64,000 nucleotides of DNA from the NCBI GenBank assembly GCA_029212905.1, contig JARGPB010000002.1:62001-126000 (forward strand), written 5' to 3'. Source of the stretch: Thalassovita sp. GTDB lineage: Bacteria; Pseudomonadota; Alphaproteobacteria; Rhodobacterales; Rhodobacteraceae. Position numbers and translations under genes: made by a program. Of this stretch, positions 54,280 to 63,461 are shown piece by piece (positions within the stretch are counted from its first letter, which is position 1; each line of letters starts with the position of its first letter). Below the pieces are notes generated by a model. It made no database searches and was not told the DNA's origin. It was given only the letters and a program-made list of their open reading frames with translations.

Positions 54280-56195
54280 GCGTCGCGGCCACGCTTTTCA
54301 AACCGCGGAAGCATGGCGCTGAAGTCCATGCCCAACCCGTCCTCGGACTCGACAAACCGTTCATAGAGCGCGGCAGCCATCTGGCCCATAGGTGTGTCCG
54401 CATCCGCCGATTCCGCTGCCTGTTGCGACAGGCGCAGATCCTTGAGCATCAGCTCGGCTGCGAAACCGGGCTGATAATCGTTGTCGGCCGGGCTGACGGG
54501 GCCGACGCCGGGGGCGGGGCAATATGCGTTCATGGTCCAGCTATACCCCGAAGAGGTCGATACCACATCAAACATCTTTTGACGGTCCAGCCCCAATTTG
54601 TCGGCCAAAGCAAAGGATTCACAGGTGGCAATCATCGTGACGCCCAGGATCATGTTGTTGCAGATCTTGGCGGCCTGACCCGCGCCGCTGTCGCCGCAAT
54701 GCACTGCCTTTTGGCCCATGATGTCAAACAGCGGGGAGGCGACGGCAAAGGCCTCTTCGGTGCCGCCCGCCATAAAGGTCAGCGTGCCATTGATGGCGCC
54801 GCCAGTACCGCCGGAAACCGGGGCGTCAACGGCCTTCAGACCGGCGGTCTGGGCCTGTTCGGCCACGGCGCGGGCGCTGTCCACGTCAACTGTCGAACAA
54901 TCGACCAGCGTGGCGCCGGGCTTCATCGCGGGGATTACCTGATCCGCCACCGCGCGCAGGATGGTCCCATTCGGCAGCATGGTGATGACCACGTCCGCCC
55001 CCGAGACAGCCTCTTGGACCGTTGGGGCATTGGTGACGCCCTCGGCGGTGGTGCCTGCGGTGTCAAACCCGGTAACGGTGTGGCCGGCCTTGGCTAGGTT
55101 TGCGGCCATGGGCGCGCCCATGTTCCCCAGACCGATGAATGCGATTTGCATGGCTTTGTCCTCTTCAAAGCTGAGTTTATCGGCACCCAGAGGCATCAAC
55201 ATCTGCGACACGGCGGCCGCGGGAACGCTGTCATGGGCGTGTTTCCAGTTCGGGTTGCGGTCCTTGTCGATGATCGCGGCGCGAATTCCTTCGAGGAAAT
55301 CTCCGTGCTGCATGATCCGATGGGACACGCGGTATTCCATTTCCAGCGCTTTGCGGATGGACAGGCTGGGACCACGCAGGCGGTGGATCATTTCCAGCGT
55401 CACGGCCATCGACAGCGGGGCATTGCGCATCAGGGTTTTCAGGGCCTTACCGGCGAATTCCGTCCCCGCAGCGCGCAAGCTGTTCAGCACGTCCTGTAGG
55501 GTTTCACCGTCAAACAAAGCGTCAATTTCGGCCTGTTGTGCGGCCATCGGGCTGTCTGGGGCAGGGTGACTGGCCGCAACCAGCGCAGAGATGTCGCCGC
55601 TGTCGGCCAGTGTTTCGATCAGCGCAGGCCATTGATCTTGCGGGACAAAGTAATCGGCAAAGCCTGCGTGGATCGCGTCCCCCGGTCCCATTCGGGCCGC
55701 CGTCAGGCCCAGATATTCACCCAGACGTCCTGGTGCATTGGCCAAAACAAAGCTGCCACCGACATCGGGCACAAACCCGATCCCGCATTCGGGCATGGAA
55801 ATCTGAGTGCTGTCGCACACCACCCGGTGGCTGACATGTCCGCCCAGCCCCACACCGCCGCCCATGGTAAAGCCTTGCATCAGGCTGATGATGGGTTTGG
55901 GGTATTCGGCCAGCTTGGCGTTCATTCGGTATTCGTCGCGCCAGAACTTGCGGCCATAGTCCAGATCGCCCGCTGTGCCGGTGGCATACATTTCGGCAAT
56001 GTCCCCGCCCGCGCAAAAGGCCTTGTCGCCCTCGGCGTCGATGACAATCAGCGCGACGGAGGGATCATCGCGCCACGCGTCCAATGCCTTTTCGGTAGCA
56101 ATGCACATGTCATAGGACAGCGCGTTCAGAGCCTTGGGGCGGGTCAGGGTGATACGCCCGATTTGGCCCTGGGTACGGATGGAAATCTCGGTCAT
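54276..56195 (-). CDS. Fused 3-hydroxyisobutyryl-CoA hydrolase and 3-hydroxyisobutyrate dehydrogenase
   Basis: One open frame of 639 residues joining two successive steps of valine breakdown. Residues 1-345 are a crotonase-fold hydrolase (FTMGGGVGLGGHVSHRVVC; length and C-terminal half fit hydroxyisobutyryl-CoA hydrolase rather than a plain enoyl-CoA hydratase). Residues 349-639 are a complete 291-residue dehydrogenase (GLGNMGAPMAANLAKAGH, DAPVSGGTGGAING, catalytic lysine in GAGQAAKICNNM). The joint LSFEEDKAMQIAFIG has no linker and no stop. An AGAGGA ribosome site remains in front of the internal ATG at 55151, so the dehydrogenase may also be made alone. Start overlaps the upstream stop (ATGA). 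Confidence 0.9.
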   Translation of the reverse strand: MTEISIRTQGQIGRITLTRPKALNALSYDMCIATEKALDAWRDDPSVALIVIDAEGDKAFCAGGDIAEMYATGTAGDLDYGRKFWRDEYRMNAKLAEYPKPIISLMQGFTMGGGVGLGGHVSHRVVCDSTQISMPECGIGFVPDVGGSFVLANAPGRLGEYLGLTAARMGPGDAIHAGFADYFVPQDQWPALIETLADSGDISALVAASHPAPDSPMAAQQAEIDALFDGETLQDVLNSLRAAGTEFAGKALKTLMRNAPLSMAVTLEMIHRLRGPSLSIRKALEMEYRVSHRIMQHGDFLEGIRAAIIDKDRNPNWKHAHDSVPAAAVSQMLMPLGADKLSFEEDKAMQIAFIGLGNMGAPMAANLAKAGHTVTGFDTAGTTAEGVTNAPTVQEAVSGADVVITMLPNGTILRAVADQVIPAMKPGATLVDCSTVDVDSARAVAEQAQTAGLKAVDAPVSGGTGGAINGTLTFMAGGTEEAFAVASPLFDIMGQKAVHCGDSGAGQAAKICNNMILGVTMIATCESFALADKLGLDRQKMFDVVSTSSGYSWTMNAYCPAPGVGPVSPADNDYQPGFAAELMLKDLRLSQQAAESADADTPMGQMAAALYERFVESEDGLGMDFSAMLPRFEKRGRDA

Positions 56196-57337
56196 GCGCG
56201 GTCACTCAGCAGTTGGCGCGCTACGATTAGGCGCATGATTTCATTGGTGCCTTCAAGAATTTCATGCACGCGCAGGTCGCGGACGATTTTTTCAATGCCG
56301 TAATCGGACAGATAGCCATAGCCGCCGTGCAGTTGCAGACAGTCATTGGCCACGCGCGATCCGACCTCGGTGACGAACCGTTTCGCCATGGCGCAGAATT
56401 TCGTCGCATCGGGCGTGCCCTGGTCCAGTTTCCAGGCGGCCTGCCGCAGGAACGTGCGGGCGGCCTGTAGATCGGTTTCCATATCGGCCAGACGGAATTG
56501 CAGCGCCTGGAACTGGTCGATGGATTTGCCGAATGCCTTGCGCTCGCCCATGTATTGCAGGGTTTTGGTCAGCGCCGATTGCGCAGCGCCCAGAGAACAG
56601 GCCGAGATATTCAGTCGACCGCCATCCAGGCCCATCATCGCGTATTTGAATCCATCGCCTTCGACCCCCAGCAGATTTGCAGCGGGGATTTTGCAATCAT
56701 CGAACTGTACTTGACGGGTGGGTTGGGATTTCCAGCCCATCTTTTCCTCAAGCCCGCCAAAGGACAGACCCTCGGTGCCGTCTTCTACGACGACGGTGGA
56801 AATTCCCTTGGGGCCGTCGTCGCCCGTGCGGCACATCACGACATAGGCGTCGGAATACCCCCCGCCCGAGATGAACGCCTTGGTGCCGTTCAGCGTGTAG
56901 CCGTCATTCGTGCGCTCGGCGCGGGTCTTCAGGGCTGCGGCGTCCGACCCAGAGCCAGGTTCGGTCAGGCAATAGGACAGCACGGTTTCCATGCTGATCG
57001 CAGGGGCCAGATAGCGCGCCTTTACGTCGTCTGATCCAAACGCGTCCAGCATCTTGGCGCACATGTTGTGGATCGACAGAAAGGACGCGACCGACGGGCA
57101 GGACATGCTCAGCGCCTCAAAGATTAGGGTGGCATCCAGGCGCGACAGGCCCGATCCGCCTGATCCCTCGGATACATAGATCCCTCCCAGCCCCAGCGCG
57201 CCCAGCTCGGTCCATAGCTCTTTGGGGATGGTGCCCTGACGTTCCCATTCTGCGGCATGAGGCGCGATGTTCTCCTCGCCAAATGCATGGGCCATGTCGA
57301 AAATGGCGGTCTGTTCTTCGGTCAATGCGAAATCCAT
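56192..57337 (-). CDS. Acyl-CoA dehydrogenase, probably isobutyryl-CoA dehydrogenase
   Basis: A 381-residue FAD acyl-CoA dehydrogenase that likely oxidises isobutyryl-CoA to methacrylyl-CoA. Typical motifs: YCLTEPGSGSDAAALKTRAE, GLEEKMGWKSQPTRQVQFDD, GYGYLSDYGIEKIVRDLRVHEILEGTNEIMR with the catalytic glutamate. Substrate is inferred from its operon partners for valine breakdown. A palindrome-like element lies 35 bases upstream. It starts the operon that continues into the fused gene and Crp gene. Confidence 0.9.
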   Translation of the reverse strand: MDFALTEEQTAIFDMAHAFGEENIAPHAAEWERQGTIPKELWTELGALGLGGIYVSEGSGGSGLSRLDATLIFEALSMSCPSVASFLSIHNMCAKMLDAFGSDDVKARYLAPAISMETVLSYCLTEPGSGSDAAALKTRAERTNDGYTLNGTKAFISGGGYSDAYVVMCRTGDDGPKGISTVVVEDGTEGLSFGGLEEKMGWKSQPTRQVQFDDCKIPAANLLGVEGDGFKYAMMGLDGGRLNISACSLGAAQSALTKTLQYMGERKAFGKSIDQFQALQFRLADMETDLQAARTFLRQAAWKLDQGTPDATKFCAMAKRFVTEVGSRVANDCLQLHGGYGYLSDYGIEKIVRDLRVHEILEGTNEIMRLIVARQLLSDRA

Positions 57338-57371
57338 GGGTCTCCTCCCGGATTGGCCTGATGGCCGGGTC

Positions 57372-57394
57372 TTTTAATGAACGCCTGTTTAATT
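57372..57394. promoter_or_regulatory. Possible operator upstream of the valine operon
   Basis: TTTTAATGAACGCCTGTTTAATT contains an imperfect inverted repeat (AATGAAC ... GTTTAAT, five of seven) and a TTTAAT direct repeat. It resembles TetR-type sites controlling acyl-CoA metabolism, but the match is poor. Confidence 0.25.
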
Positions 57395-57431
57395 CCGAAA
57401 GCTTTCAGAAATTTTTCAAGGCGCGATTGGG

Positions 57432-58565
57432 TTACAGATCGACGTGAAACTCCTCGATCAGATGACGAACGACGGATTTGAGGGCGTCGCGTGGGGTGTC
57501 ACCCGCGTGCAGCCCGTCCTGATACACGTCCCGCTGACGCTGGGCCGAATTGCCCTTTGCCAGGATCGTGCGCATATTCTCGATTTCGGCGGTACAGCCC
57601 AGCACTTTGGCGTCCTCGGCCACAAGATCGATCATTTCTTCGATCAGCGTGTCAAAGGGCGTGATTTCGCGCGCGCCGAAATCAATCATCCCGGCTGATA
57701 GGCCATAGCGCTGCGCACGCCAGCGGTTTTCCGCGATCAGAAAGTTGTCATAGACCCGCCAGCGCTGGTTTTTCAGGCTCAGCCGCCACAGCATCCGGGT
57801 CAGGCATTGGATCAAGGCCGTGAGCGTCAGCGTGGTTTCCAACCGGGGCGAGACATCGCAAATCCGCGCCTCAATCGTCGGAAACCGGGCCGAGGGCCGC
57901 AGATCCCACCAGATTTTTGAACTGTCCTCGATCAGTTCCATATCTATCAGCGCCTGCACGGATCGTTCATAGCTGCCCCAGCCGTCGAAATGCGGCGGCA
58001 GCCCGGTGCGCGGCAGGTTGTCGAATACGGTCAGACGGTAACAGGACAGGCCGGTATCCTCGCCCTGCCAGAATGGCGAGGACGCCGACAGAGCTAACAG
58101 ATGCGGCAAGAAATAGCTCAGCTGGTTCATCAAATCGATCCGCTGATCCGGGTAGGGAATGCCCACATGGACATGCATCCCGCAGATCAGCATGCGCCGC
58201 ACGACACCAGCCAGATCGTCGCGCAGGTTGTTGTATCGGTCCTTATTGGTGTGGTGCTGATTGCGCCAATCTGAAAACGGATGGCAAGAAGCGGCAATCG
58301 GCGCCAGATTATACTCTGCGGCAATCTCGGCTACGGTTCGTCGCAGGTGTTGCAGCTCGCTCCGGGCTTCGGCCACGCCGGTGCAAACTTTGGTACCGAT
58401 CTCGACCTGACAGTTCAGAAACTCAGGGCTGAACTGTCCCTCTAGCGCGGTGCCGCATCGTTCCATCAATTCCTGAGGGGCCGGGGCCAGATCCAGCGTG
58501 TCCAGATCGACCAGCAGATATTCTTCTTCCACGCCAATGGTGAAATCCGGTTTGGGAATGGGCAT
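57432..58565 (-). CDS. YbdK-type carboxylate-amine ligase (glutamate-cysteine ligase 2 family)
   Basis: A 377-residue ATP-dependent ligase of the GCS2/YbdK family, which joins glutamate to an amine or cysteine weakly. Motifs: [19 protein letters not shown] at the N-terminus, [36 protein letters not shown] and [15 protein letters not shown] [13 protein letters not shown]. Situated between mmsA and the valine operon, all on one strand, but no link to valine is evident. Confidence 0.88.
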   Translation of the reverse strand: MPIPKPDFTIGVEEEYLLVDLDTLDLAPAPQELMERCGTALEGQFSPEFLNCQVEIGTKVCTGVAEARSELQHLRRTVAEIAAEYNLAPIAASCHPFSDWRNQHHTNKDRYNNLRDDLAGVVRRMLICGMHVHVGIPYPDQRIDLMNQLSYFLPHLLALSASSPFWQGEDTGLSCYRLTVFDNLPRTGLPPHFDGWGSYERSVQALIDMELIEDSSKIWWDLRPSARFPTIEARICDVSPRLETTLTLTALIQCLTRMLWRLSLKNQRWRVYDNFLIAENRWRAQRYGLSAGMIDFGAREITPFDTLIEEMIDLVAEDAKVLGCTAEIENMRTILAKGNSAQRQRDVYQDGLHAGDTPRDALKSVVRHLIEEFHVDL

Positions 58566-58689
58566 GACGAACCTCCCGCGAAACGTTGCCTGCCCTCCAG
58601 CAGACCAGATTGCCGCTAGATCAGCAACCTTTCGACGCGTCCCCGGCTAAAACCGGGACCGCCTTCGCTATTGAAGCGCTTGGGGGTTT

Positions 58690-58748
58690 GGGGGCATAGC
58701 CCCCATTCCGCCCGCAGGGCAGATCGAGCGCGCGCGGTACGCGCGCTC
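58690..58748. repeat. Pair of GC-rich hairpins between mmsA and the YbdK gene
   Basis: GGGGGC-ATA-GCCCCC (58690-58704) and GAGCGCGCG-CGGTA-CGCGCGCTC (58726-58748) are perfect inverted repeats within the 190-base gap. No T run follows, but they may end the mmsA message or be a common GC-rich intergenic element of this group. Confidence 0.5.
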
Positions 58749-58755
58749 CACCGGA

Positions 58756-60255
58756 TCAATCCATGGCTTTGAAGTGGAACTCGCCGCCGTCTTTGATTCC
58801 CGAAAACCAGCGCGCCGTGACGGTTTTGGTTTTGGTGTAGAACCGCAGCGCATCCGGGCCATACTGGTTCAGGTCACCAAATGCCGATTTTTTCCAACCG
58901 CCAAAGCTGAAGTAGGACAGCGGTACCGGGATCGGGAAGTTGATGCCGACCATGCCGACGTTGACCTTGGTGGCGAAATCACGGGCGGTGTCGCCGTCGG
59001 CGGTAAAGATCGCCGTGCCATTGCCGTAGTTGTTGGTCATCACCAGATCCAGCGCTTCTTCATAGCTGTCGGTGCGCACGGTGGACAGGACCGGGCCAAA
59101 GATCTCTTCCTGGTAGATATCCATATCCTTGGTGACTTTGTCGAACAGCGATGGGCCAACAAAGAAACCGTCCTCATAGCCCTGCATGCTGAAATCACGG
59201 CCGTCTACGACCAGCTCGGCGCCTTGTTCAACACCCGAGTTCACCAACCCGCCGATCCGCTCTTTGGCTGCAGCAGTGATGACAGGGCCGTAATCTACGT
59301 CTTCGCCGGCAGTGTACGGGCCGACTTTCAGTTTTTCGATGCGCGGGACCAGGCGTTCGATCAGCGCGTCAGCGGTTTTCTGACCAACAGGCACAGCAAC
59401 CGAGATCGCCATGCAGCGTTCGCCAGCCGCGCCAAACCCGGCACCGACCAATGCGTCTGCGGCTTTGTCCAGATCGGCGTCGGGCATGATGATCATGTGG
59501 TTCTTGGCGCCGCCAAAACACTGAGCGCGTTTGCCGTTGGTGCAGGCACGGCCATAGATGTATTGCGCGATCGGGGTCGAGCCGACAAAGCCCACAGCCT
59601 GAATTGTTTCATTGTCCAGGATGGTGTCCACGGCCTCTTTGTCGCCGTTGATCACTTGCAGCACGCCATCGGGCAGACCCGCCTGCTGAGCCAGCTCTGC
59701 CAGAGCCAAAGACGTCGAGGGGCAGCGCTCCGAGGGCTTCAGGATCATCGCGTTGCCGCAGACCAGCGCAGGGGCCATTTTCCACAGCGGGATCATCGCA
59801 GGGAAGTTGAACGGGGTGATTCCGGCCACAACACCCAACGGCTGGCGCATCGAATACAGGTCAATGCCCGGACCGCCATCATTCATGTATTCGCCCTTCA
59901 GCATGGCCGGGGCGCCCATGCAGACTTCGACCACTTCCAGGCCGCGCTGAACGTCACCACGTGCGTCGGGCAGGGTTTTGCCGTGTTCGCGGCTGACCAG
60001 CTCGGCCAGCTTGTCCATGTTTTCTTCGATCAGAGCGGCAAGTTTCATCATCACGCGGGCGCGGCGCTGCGGGTTGGTTGCAGCCCACGCGACCTGAGCC
60101 TCGGCGGCGGCGGCGATGGCAGCGTTCATTTCCTCGATCGAGGCCAGAGGCACTTTGGCCTGAACCTCGCCCGTGGCGGGGTTGAACACGTTGGTGAAGC
60201 GCCCCGAAGTGCCCTGCACATGCTTGCCGTTAATAAAGTGAGTCAGTTCTTGCAT
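58756..60255 (-). CDS. mmsA: Methylmalonate-semialdehyde dehydrogenase (CoA-acylating)
   Basis: A 499-residue CoA-dependent aldehyde dehydrogenase that turns methylmalonate semialdehyde into propionyl-CoA and CO2, the last step of valine breakdown. Catalytic cysteine C281 in FGAAGERCMAIS, NAD site VGFVGSTPIAQYIYG, oxyanion asparagine region PFNFPAMIPLWKMAPAL. ATG 60255 has a GGAGGA site upstream and the first 109 in-frame residues before it are not conserved. Divergent from a LysR regulator. Confidence 0.95.
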   Translation of the reverse strand: MQELTHFINGKHVQGTSGRFTNVFNPATGEVQAKVPLASIEEMNAAIAAAAEAQVAWAATNPQRRARVMMKLAALIEENMDKLAELVSREHGKTLPDARGDVQRGLEVVEVCMGAPAMLKGEYMNDGGPGIDLYSMRQPLGVVAGITPFNFPAMIPLWKMAPALVCGNAMILKPSERCPSTSLALAELAQQAGLPDGVLQVINGDKEAVDTILDNETIQAVGFVGSTPIAQYIYGRACTNGKRAQCFGGAKNHMIIMPDADLDKAADALVGAGFGAAGERCMAISVAVPVGQKTADALIERLVPRIEKLKVGPYTAGEDVDYGPVITAAAKERIGGLVNSGVEQGAELVVDGRDFSMQGYEDGFFVGPSLFDKVTKDMDIYQEEIFGPVLSTVRTDSYEEALDLVMTNNYGNGTAIFTADGDTARDFATKVNVGMVGINFPIPVPLSYFSFGGWKKSAFGDLNQYGPDALRFYTKTKTVTARWFSGIKDGGEFHFKAMD

Positions 60256-60291
60256 CGGAAGTCCTCCACTGAAGTTTGGGCGCAGCTTAGG

Positions 60292-60349
60292 CTTGCAAAA
60301 TTCATGTGAAAAGAGGCAAAATCCCAAAAAGGTTTTGCGAAATTGCAAA
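60292..60349. promoter_or_regulatory. Candidate LysR-type operator between mmsA and its regulator
   Basis: The 103-base divergent region contains TTGCAAAA (60293-60300), GCAAAA...TTTTGC (60316-60338, 11-base spacer) and TTTGC-GAAATT-GCAAA (60334-60349, perfect 5-bp arms with the T-N11-A spacing of LysR sites). Three TTGC half-sites in 58 bases suggest binding of the adjacent LysR protein. Confidence 0.5.
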
Positions 60350-60358
60350 GGTAAAGCG

Positions 60359-61249
60359 ATGAACTGGGATGATCTGAAGGTGTTTTTGGCCGTAGCGCGC
60401 ACCGAAAGCCTGTCGGGCGCAGGCCGTGTGCTCAAGGTGGACCCGGCGACGGTGGGCCGCCGGGTGGTGCGCCTGGAAGAGGACATGGGCGCGCCACTGT
60501 TCGCCAAGTCTCCGCAGGGATACGCGCTAACGGATGCGGGGCAGCGGCTGTTGGCCCATGCCGAACGCGCCGAACAAGCCATGAGCGCCGCAACCGAAGA
60601 ACTGGCCGGGCAGGCGGGTACGTTGTCGGGGCAGATCAGGATCGGGGCGCCGGACGGCTGTGCTAACTATCTATTGCCGCAGGTCTGCGCGCAGATCGCA
60701 GCGGAAAACCCAGATCTTGAGGTGCAAATTATCGCCTTGCCGCGGGTGTTCAACCTGTCGAAACGCGAGGCGGATATGGCGATCGGTGTCAGCCCGCCCA
60801 ACACGGGCCGCCTGACCGTTCAGAAAATCACCGACTACCGCCTGCATCTGGCAGCACACGAGGCCTATCTGCGTCAACATCCGCCGATCCGGTCGTTCCA
60901 GGATCTGAAAGGCCACGCGATGGTGGGCTATATTCAGGACATGATTTTCGACAAGGAACTGGATTACCTGTCAGAGGTCGGCGTTCCAAAGGTCTCGCTG
61001 GGGTCGAATTCTGTCTCGGTGCAGTTCAACTGGATACGGCAGGCCGGCGGGATTGGCATCGTGCATGATTTCGCCATCCCCTCGGCCACGGGGCTGAGGA
61101 AAATCCTGGTGGACGAGCTGAGCCTGACCCGCAGTTTCTATCTGATCCGGCACGCAGATGACCGCAGGTTGGACCGGCTGAACCGGTTTTCTGCCGCATT
61201 AAGCGAGGGGTTGCGCGCCGAAGTCTCGCGTCTGGAGGCGCTGTGCTAA
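60359..61249 (+). CDS. LysR-family transcriptional regulator
   Basis: A 296-residue LysR protein. Helix-turn-helix in the first 60 residues (SLSGAGRVLKVDPATVGRRVVRLE), followed by a ligand-binding domain (GQIRIGAPDGCANYLLPQVC; EADMAIGVSPPNTGRLTV). It faces mmsA across a short shared region with LysR-type half-sites, so it probably regulates mmsA or itself in response to a branched-chain intermediate. ATG 60359 chosen from AAAGG-like sequence and family start (MNWDDLKVFL). Confidence 0.93.
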   Translation: MNWDDLKVFLAVARTESLSGAGRVLKVDPATVGRRVVRLEEDMGAPLFAKSPQGYALTDAGQRLLAHAERAEQAMSAATEELAGQAGTLSGQIRIGAPDGCANYLLPQVCAQIAAENPDLEVQIIALPRVFNLSKREADMAIGVSPPNTGRLTVQKITDYRLHLAAHEAYLRQHPPIRSFQDLKGHAMVGYIQDMIFDKELDYLSEVGVPKVSLGSNSVSVQFNWIRQAGGIGIVHDFAIPSATGLRKILVDELSLTRSFYLIRHADDRRLDRLNRFSAALSEGLRAEVSRLEALC

Positions 61250-61376
61250 GGCGACGTTTCGGGGACTTTAGGATGCGATTCGCGTCTTGGCTGCATTGCA
61301 GCGCAGTATCGCTTGACAGTTTGCCGCAGTCGGGTGACGGTAGGGTAACGAAATAATATTGCGGAGGAGACCCCTT

Positions 61377-61811
61377 ATGCTTGTCCATCAGATCCTAAAG
61401 GCCAAAGGCGACGACGGTGTTGTGACGGTAAAACCCGGCACTCTGGTCTCGGATGTTGCGCAAATTCTGGCTGAACGCAGGATCGGGGGCGTGATCGTGT
61501 CCAAGGACGGTCAGGTGGCCTCGGGTATCCTGTCAGAGCGCGATATCGTTCGGGCTCTGGCCGTCAAAGGGGCGGTTTGCCTTGAGGAAAAAGTCGATGA
61601 CATGATGACGCGCAACCCTGTGTGCTGTGCGCGCAACGACAAGGCCGACGACGTGCTGACCCGCATGACAGATGGCCGTTTCCGCCACATGCCCGTGGTT
61701 GAAGAGGGTGTTTTGGTCGGAATCGTCACCATCGGCGACGTTGTCAAAGCCCGCCTTCAAGAGCTGGCAATGGAGAAGGATGCCCTCCAAGGCATGATCA
61801 TGGGGCATTAA
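61377..61811 (+). CDS. CBS-domain protein
   Basis: A 144-residue protein of two CBS domains (VSDVAQILAERRIGGVIVSKDG and DDVLTRMTDGRFRHMPVVEEG), which bind adenine nucleotides as an energy sensor or regulate a partner. It has no enzymatic domain. GGAGGAG lies eight bases before ATG 61377. Function unknown. Confidence 0.92.
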   Translation: MLVHQILKAKGDDGVVTVKPGTLVSDVAQILAERRIGGVIVSKDGQVASGILSERDIVRALAVKGAVCLEEKVDDMMTRNPVCCARNDKADDVLTRMTDGRFRHMPVVEEGVLVGIVTIGDVVKARLQELAMEKDALQGMIMGH

Positions 61812-61887
61812 GCCTTGCAATCCCCAACGCAATAATGTTGCGTGCGCAGCATTGAATATTTTTGTTCCTAAGGGGAGGGGCACATCT

Positions 61888-62388
61888 ATGCGCATCGGTC
61901 TGTATCCAGGAACCTTTGATCCGATCACACTGGGCCATATCGACATCATCCGACGATCCGCAACGCTGGTGGATCGTCTGGTGATCGGGGTGGCAATTAA
62001 CCGCGATAAGGGGCCTTTGTTCCCGCTGGAAGAACGTGTCGAAATGATCGAAGGCGAAATGGCCAAGCTGGTCAAGGAGACCGGCACCGAGATCGTCGTT
62101 CATCCTTTCGAAAACCTTCTGATTGATTGCGCCCATGACGTCGGCGCGCAAGTCATTGTGCGTGGCCTGCGGGCTGTAGCGGATTTTGAATATGAATTCC
62201 AGATGGTTGGCATGAACCGGGCATTGGACAGCACTGTTGAAACGGTGTTCCTGATGGCCGAGGCCAAACACCAGGCGATTGCCTCGAAGCTGGTGAAGGA
62301 AATCGCGCGACTGGATGGGGATGTAGCTAAATTCGTGACCCCGGCCGTCAACGAAAAGCTGATGGCCAAGCTGGGCAAAACGGCCTGA
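61888..62388 (+). CDS. coaD: Phosphopantetheine adenylyltransferase
   Basis: A 166-residue CoaD, which adds AMP to 4'-phosphopantetheine to make dephospho-CoA. The adenylyl-transfer motif GTFDPITLGHIDIIRRSATL and RGLRAVADFEYEFQMVGMNR are characteristic; length fits. GGGGAGGGG precedes ATG 61888. Confidence 0.97.
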   Translation: MRIGLYPGTFDPITLGHIDIIRRSATLVDRLVIGVAINRDKGPLFPLEERVEMIEGEMAKLVKETGTEIVVHPFENLLIDCAHDVGAQVIVRGLRAVADFEYEFQMVGMNRALDSTVETVFLMAEAKHQAIASKLVKEIARLDGDVAKFVTPAVNEKLMAKLGKTA

Positions 62389-62409
62389 CCCTTTGGTGCG
62401 AACAGCAAG

Positions 62410-62436
62410 AAAGGCCCCGTTGTTGCGGGGCCTTTT
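62410..62436. terminator. Terminator after coaD
   Basis: AAAGGCCCCG (62410-62419) pairs with CGGGGCCTTT (62426-62435), loop TTGTTG, then T. Convergent with the alpha/beta hydrolase, so probably works in both directions. Confidence 0.93.
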
Positions 62437-62439
62437 GCG

Positions 62440-63387
62440 TTAGGTGGGGTTCGCCTGCCGGATAAACGCGGCGGTTTCGTCGATATGCGTCAACGGCAGC
62501 ATATGCCCACCGTCCAACAGATGCAGTTTGATCGCAGGGTGCTGTGCAACAAGCTGCTCGCCATGCTCCCGGAAGTTCAACACCTGGTCCTGACGGCCAA
62601 ACAGGATCTGCACGGGAACCTGAAGGTTGGCATAGTTTTTCAACATCCAGCCCAAACTGTTCCCCGACGCCATGAAATCCTGGCTGGTGTTGCGGAACGA
62701 TACGGGGCGCAAGGATAACAAACCGCCACCTTGCACCGCATAGCTGTCGGGCACGGGGTCGGGGCCGAAAATCTCGGCCATCATTTCCTCGGATTTTTTC
62801 ACAGAGGTTGGAATCGCCAGGGTTTCCGAGACCAGACGACGGATGAACCCCGCTGGCAGTTTTAACCCGTCAAAGACTTCGGCCGGTTGGCTGGGGGGCA
62901 GGGTCAGCGGCGCCAATAGGGCCAAACCACGAATTTTTTCCGGGTGATCCAGCGCAAGGCACATGGAAATCGCGCCACCCAGGGAATGACCAACGATCAA
63001 CGGGCGCTCTAGCTGAAGAGCGTCGATGAATTCGGCCACCAAGGCGGCCTGCGCGCGGGGGCTGGCGTCGGCATCCTCGGGGCGGTCGGACCAGCCCATG
63101 CCGGGGCGGTCAATCGCAATCACCCGAAAGTCGCGCGCCAGATCATCGGCAAGCCCCGTGTCAAAATTCCCGAGCTGCGCCCCCAATCCGTGGATCATCA
63201 GAACCACAGGGCCTTCGCCCTTGTCGATGTAATGCAGTGCCCCCGAGGAGATCTGAACGAATTTTCCCCGCGGCGGCACAGCCTGCGCGACCTGCCGGGC
63301 GGTTTTCTGCGTTTGGTAGGCGCTCCACCCCAGCCACAGCAATATCAGCGCGATGGCCAAGCCAATAACCCAAAGAATGATACCCAT
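62440..63387 (-). CDS. Alpha/beta hydrolase with N-terminal membrane anchor
   Basis: A 315-residue serine hydrolase. One hydrophobic segment at the N-terminus (GIILWVIGLAIALILLWLGW) anchors it. Oxyanion LMIHGLGAQLGNFD, nucleophile LIVGHSLGGAISM, acid in LFGRQDQVLN, histidine in DGGHMLPLTH: the triad is complete. Substrate unknown. Confidence 0.9.
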   Translation of the reverse strand: MGIILWVIGLAIALILLWLGWSAYQTQKTARQVAQAVPPRGKFVQISSGALHYIDKGEGPVVLMIHGLGAQLGNFDTGLADDLARDFRVIAIDRPGMGWSDRPEDADASPRAQAALVAEFIDALQLERPLIVGHSLGGAISMCLALDHPEKIRGLALLAPLTLPPSQPAEVFDGLKLPAGFIRRLVSETLAIPTSVKKSEEMMAEIFGPDPVPDSYAVQGGGLLSLRPVSFRNTSQDFMASGNSLGWMLKNYANLQVPVQILFGRQDQVLNFREHGEQLVAQHPAIKLHLLDGGHMLPLTHIDETAAFIRQANPT

Positions 63388-63461
63388 TTTCCCCTCCTGA
63401 TTTGCAGGCAGGATAGGGGCTGAGCGGTATCAAACAAGCGACAGTTGCGCGAAACGCCGCG

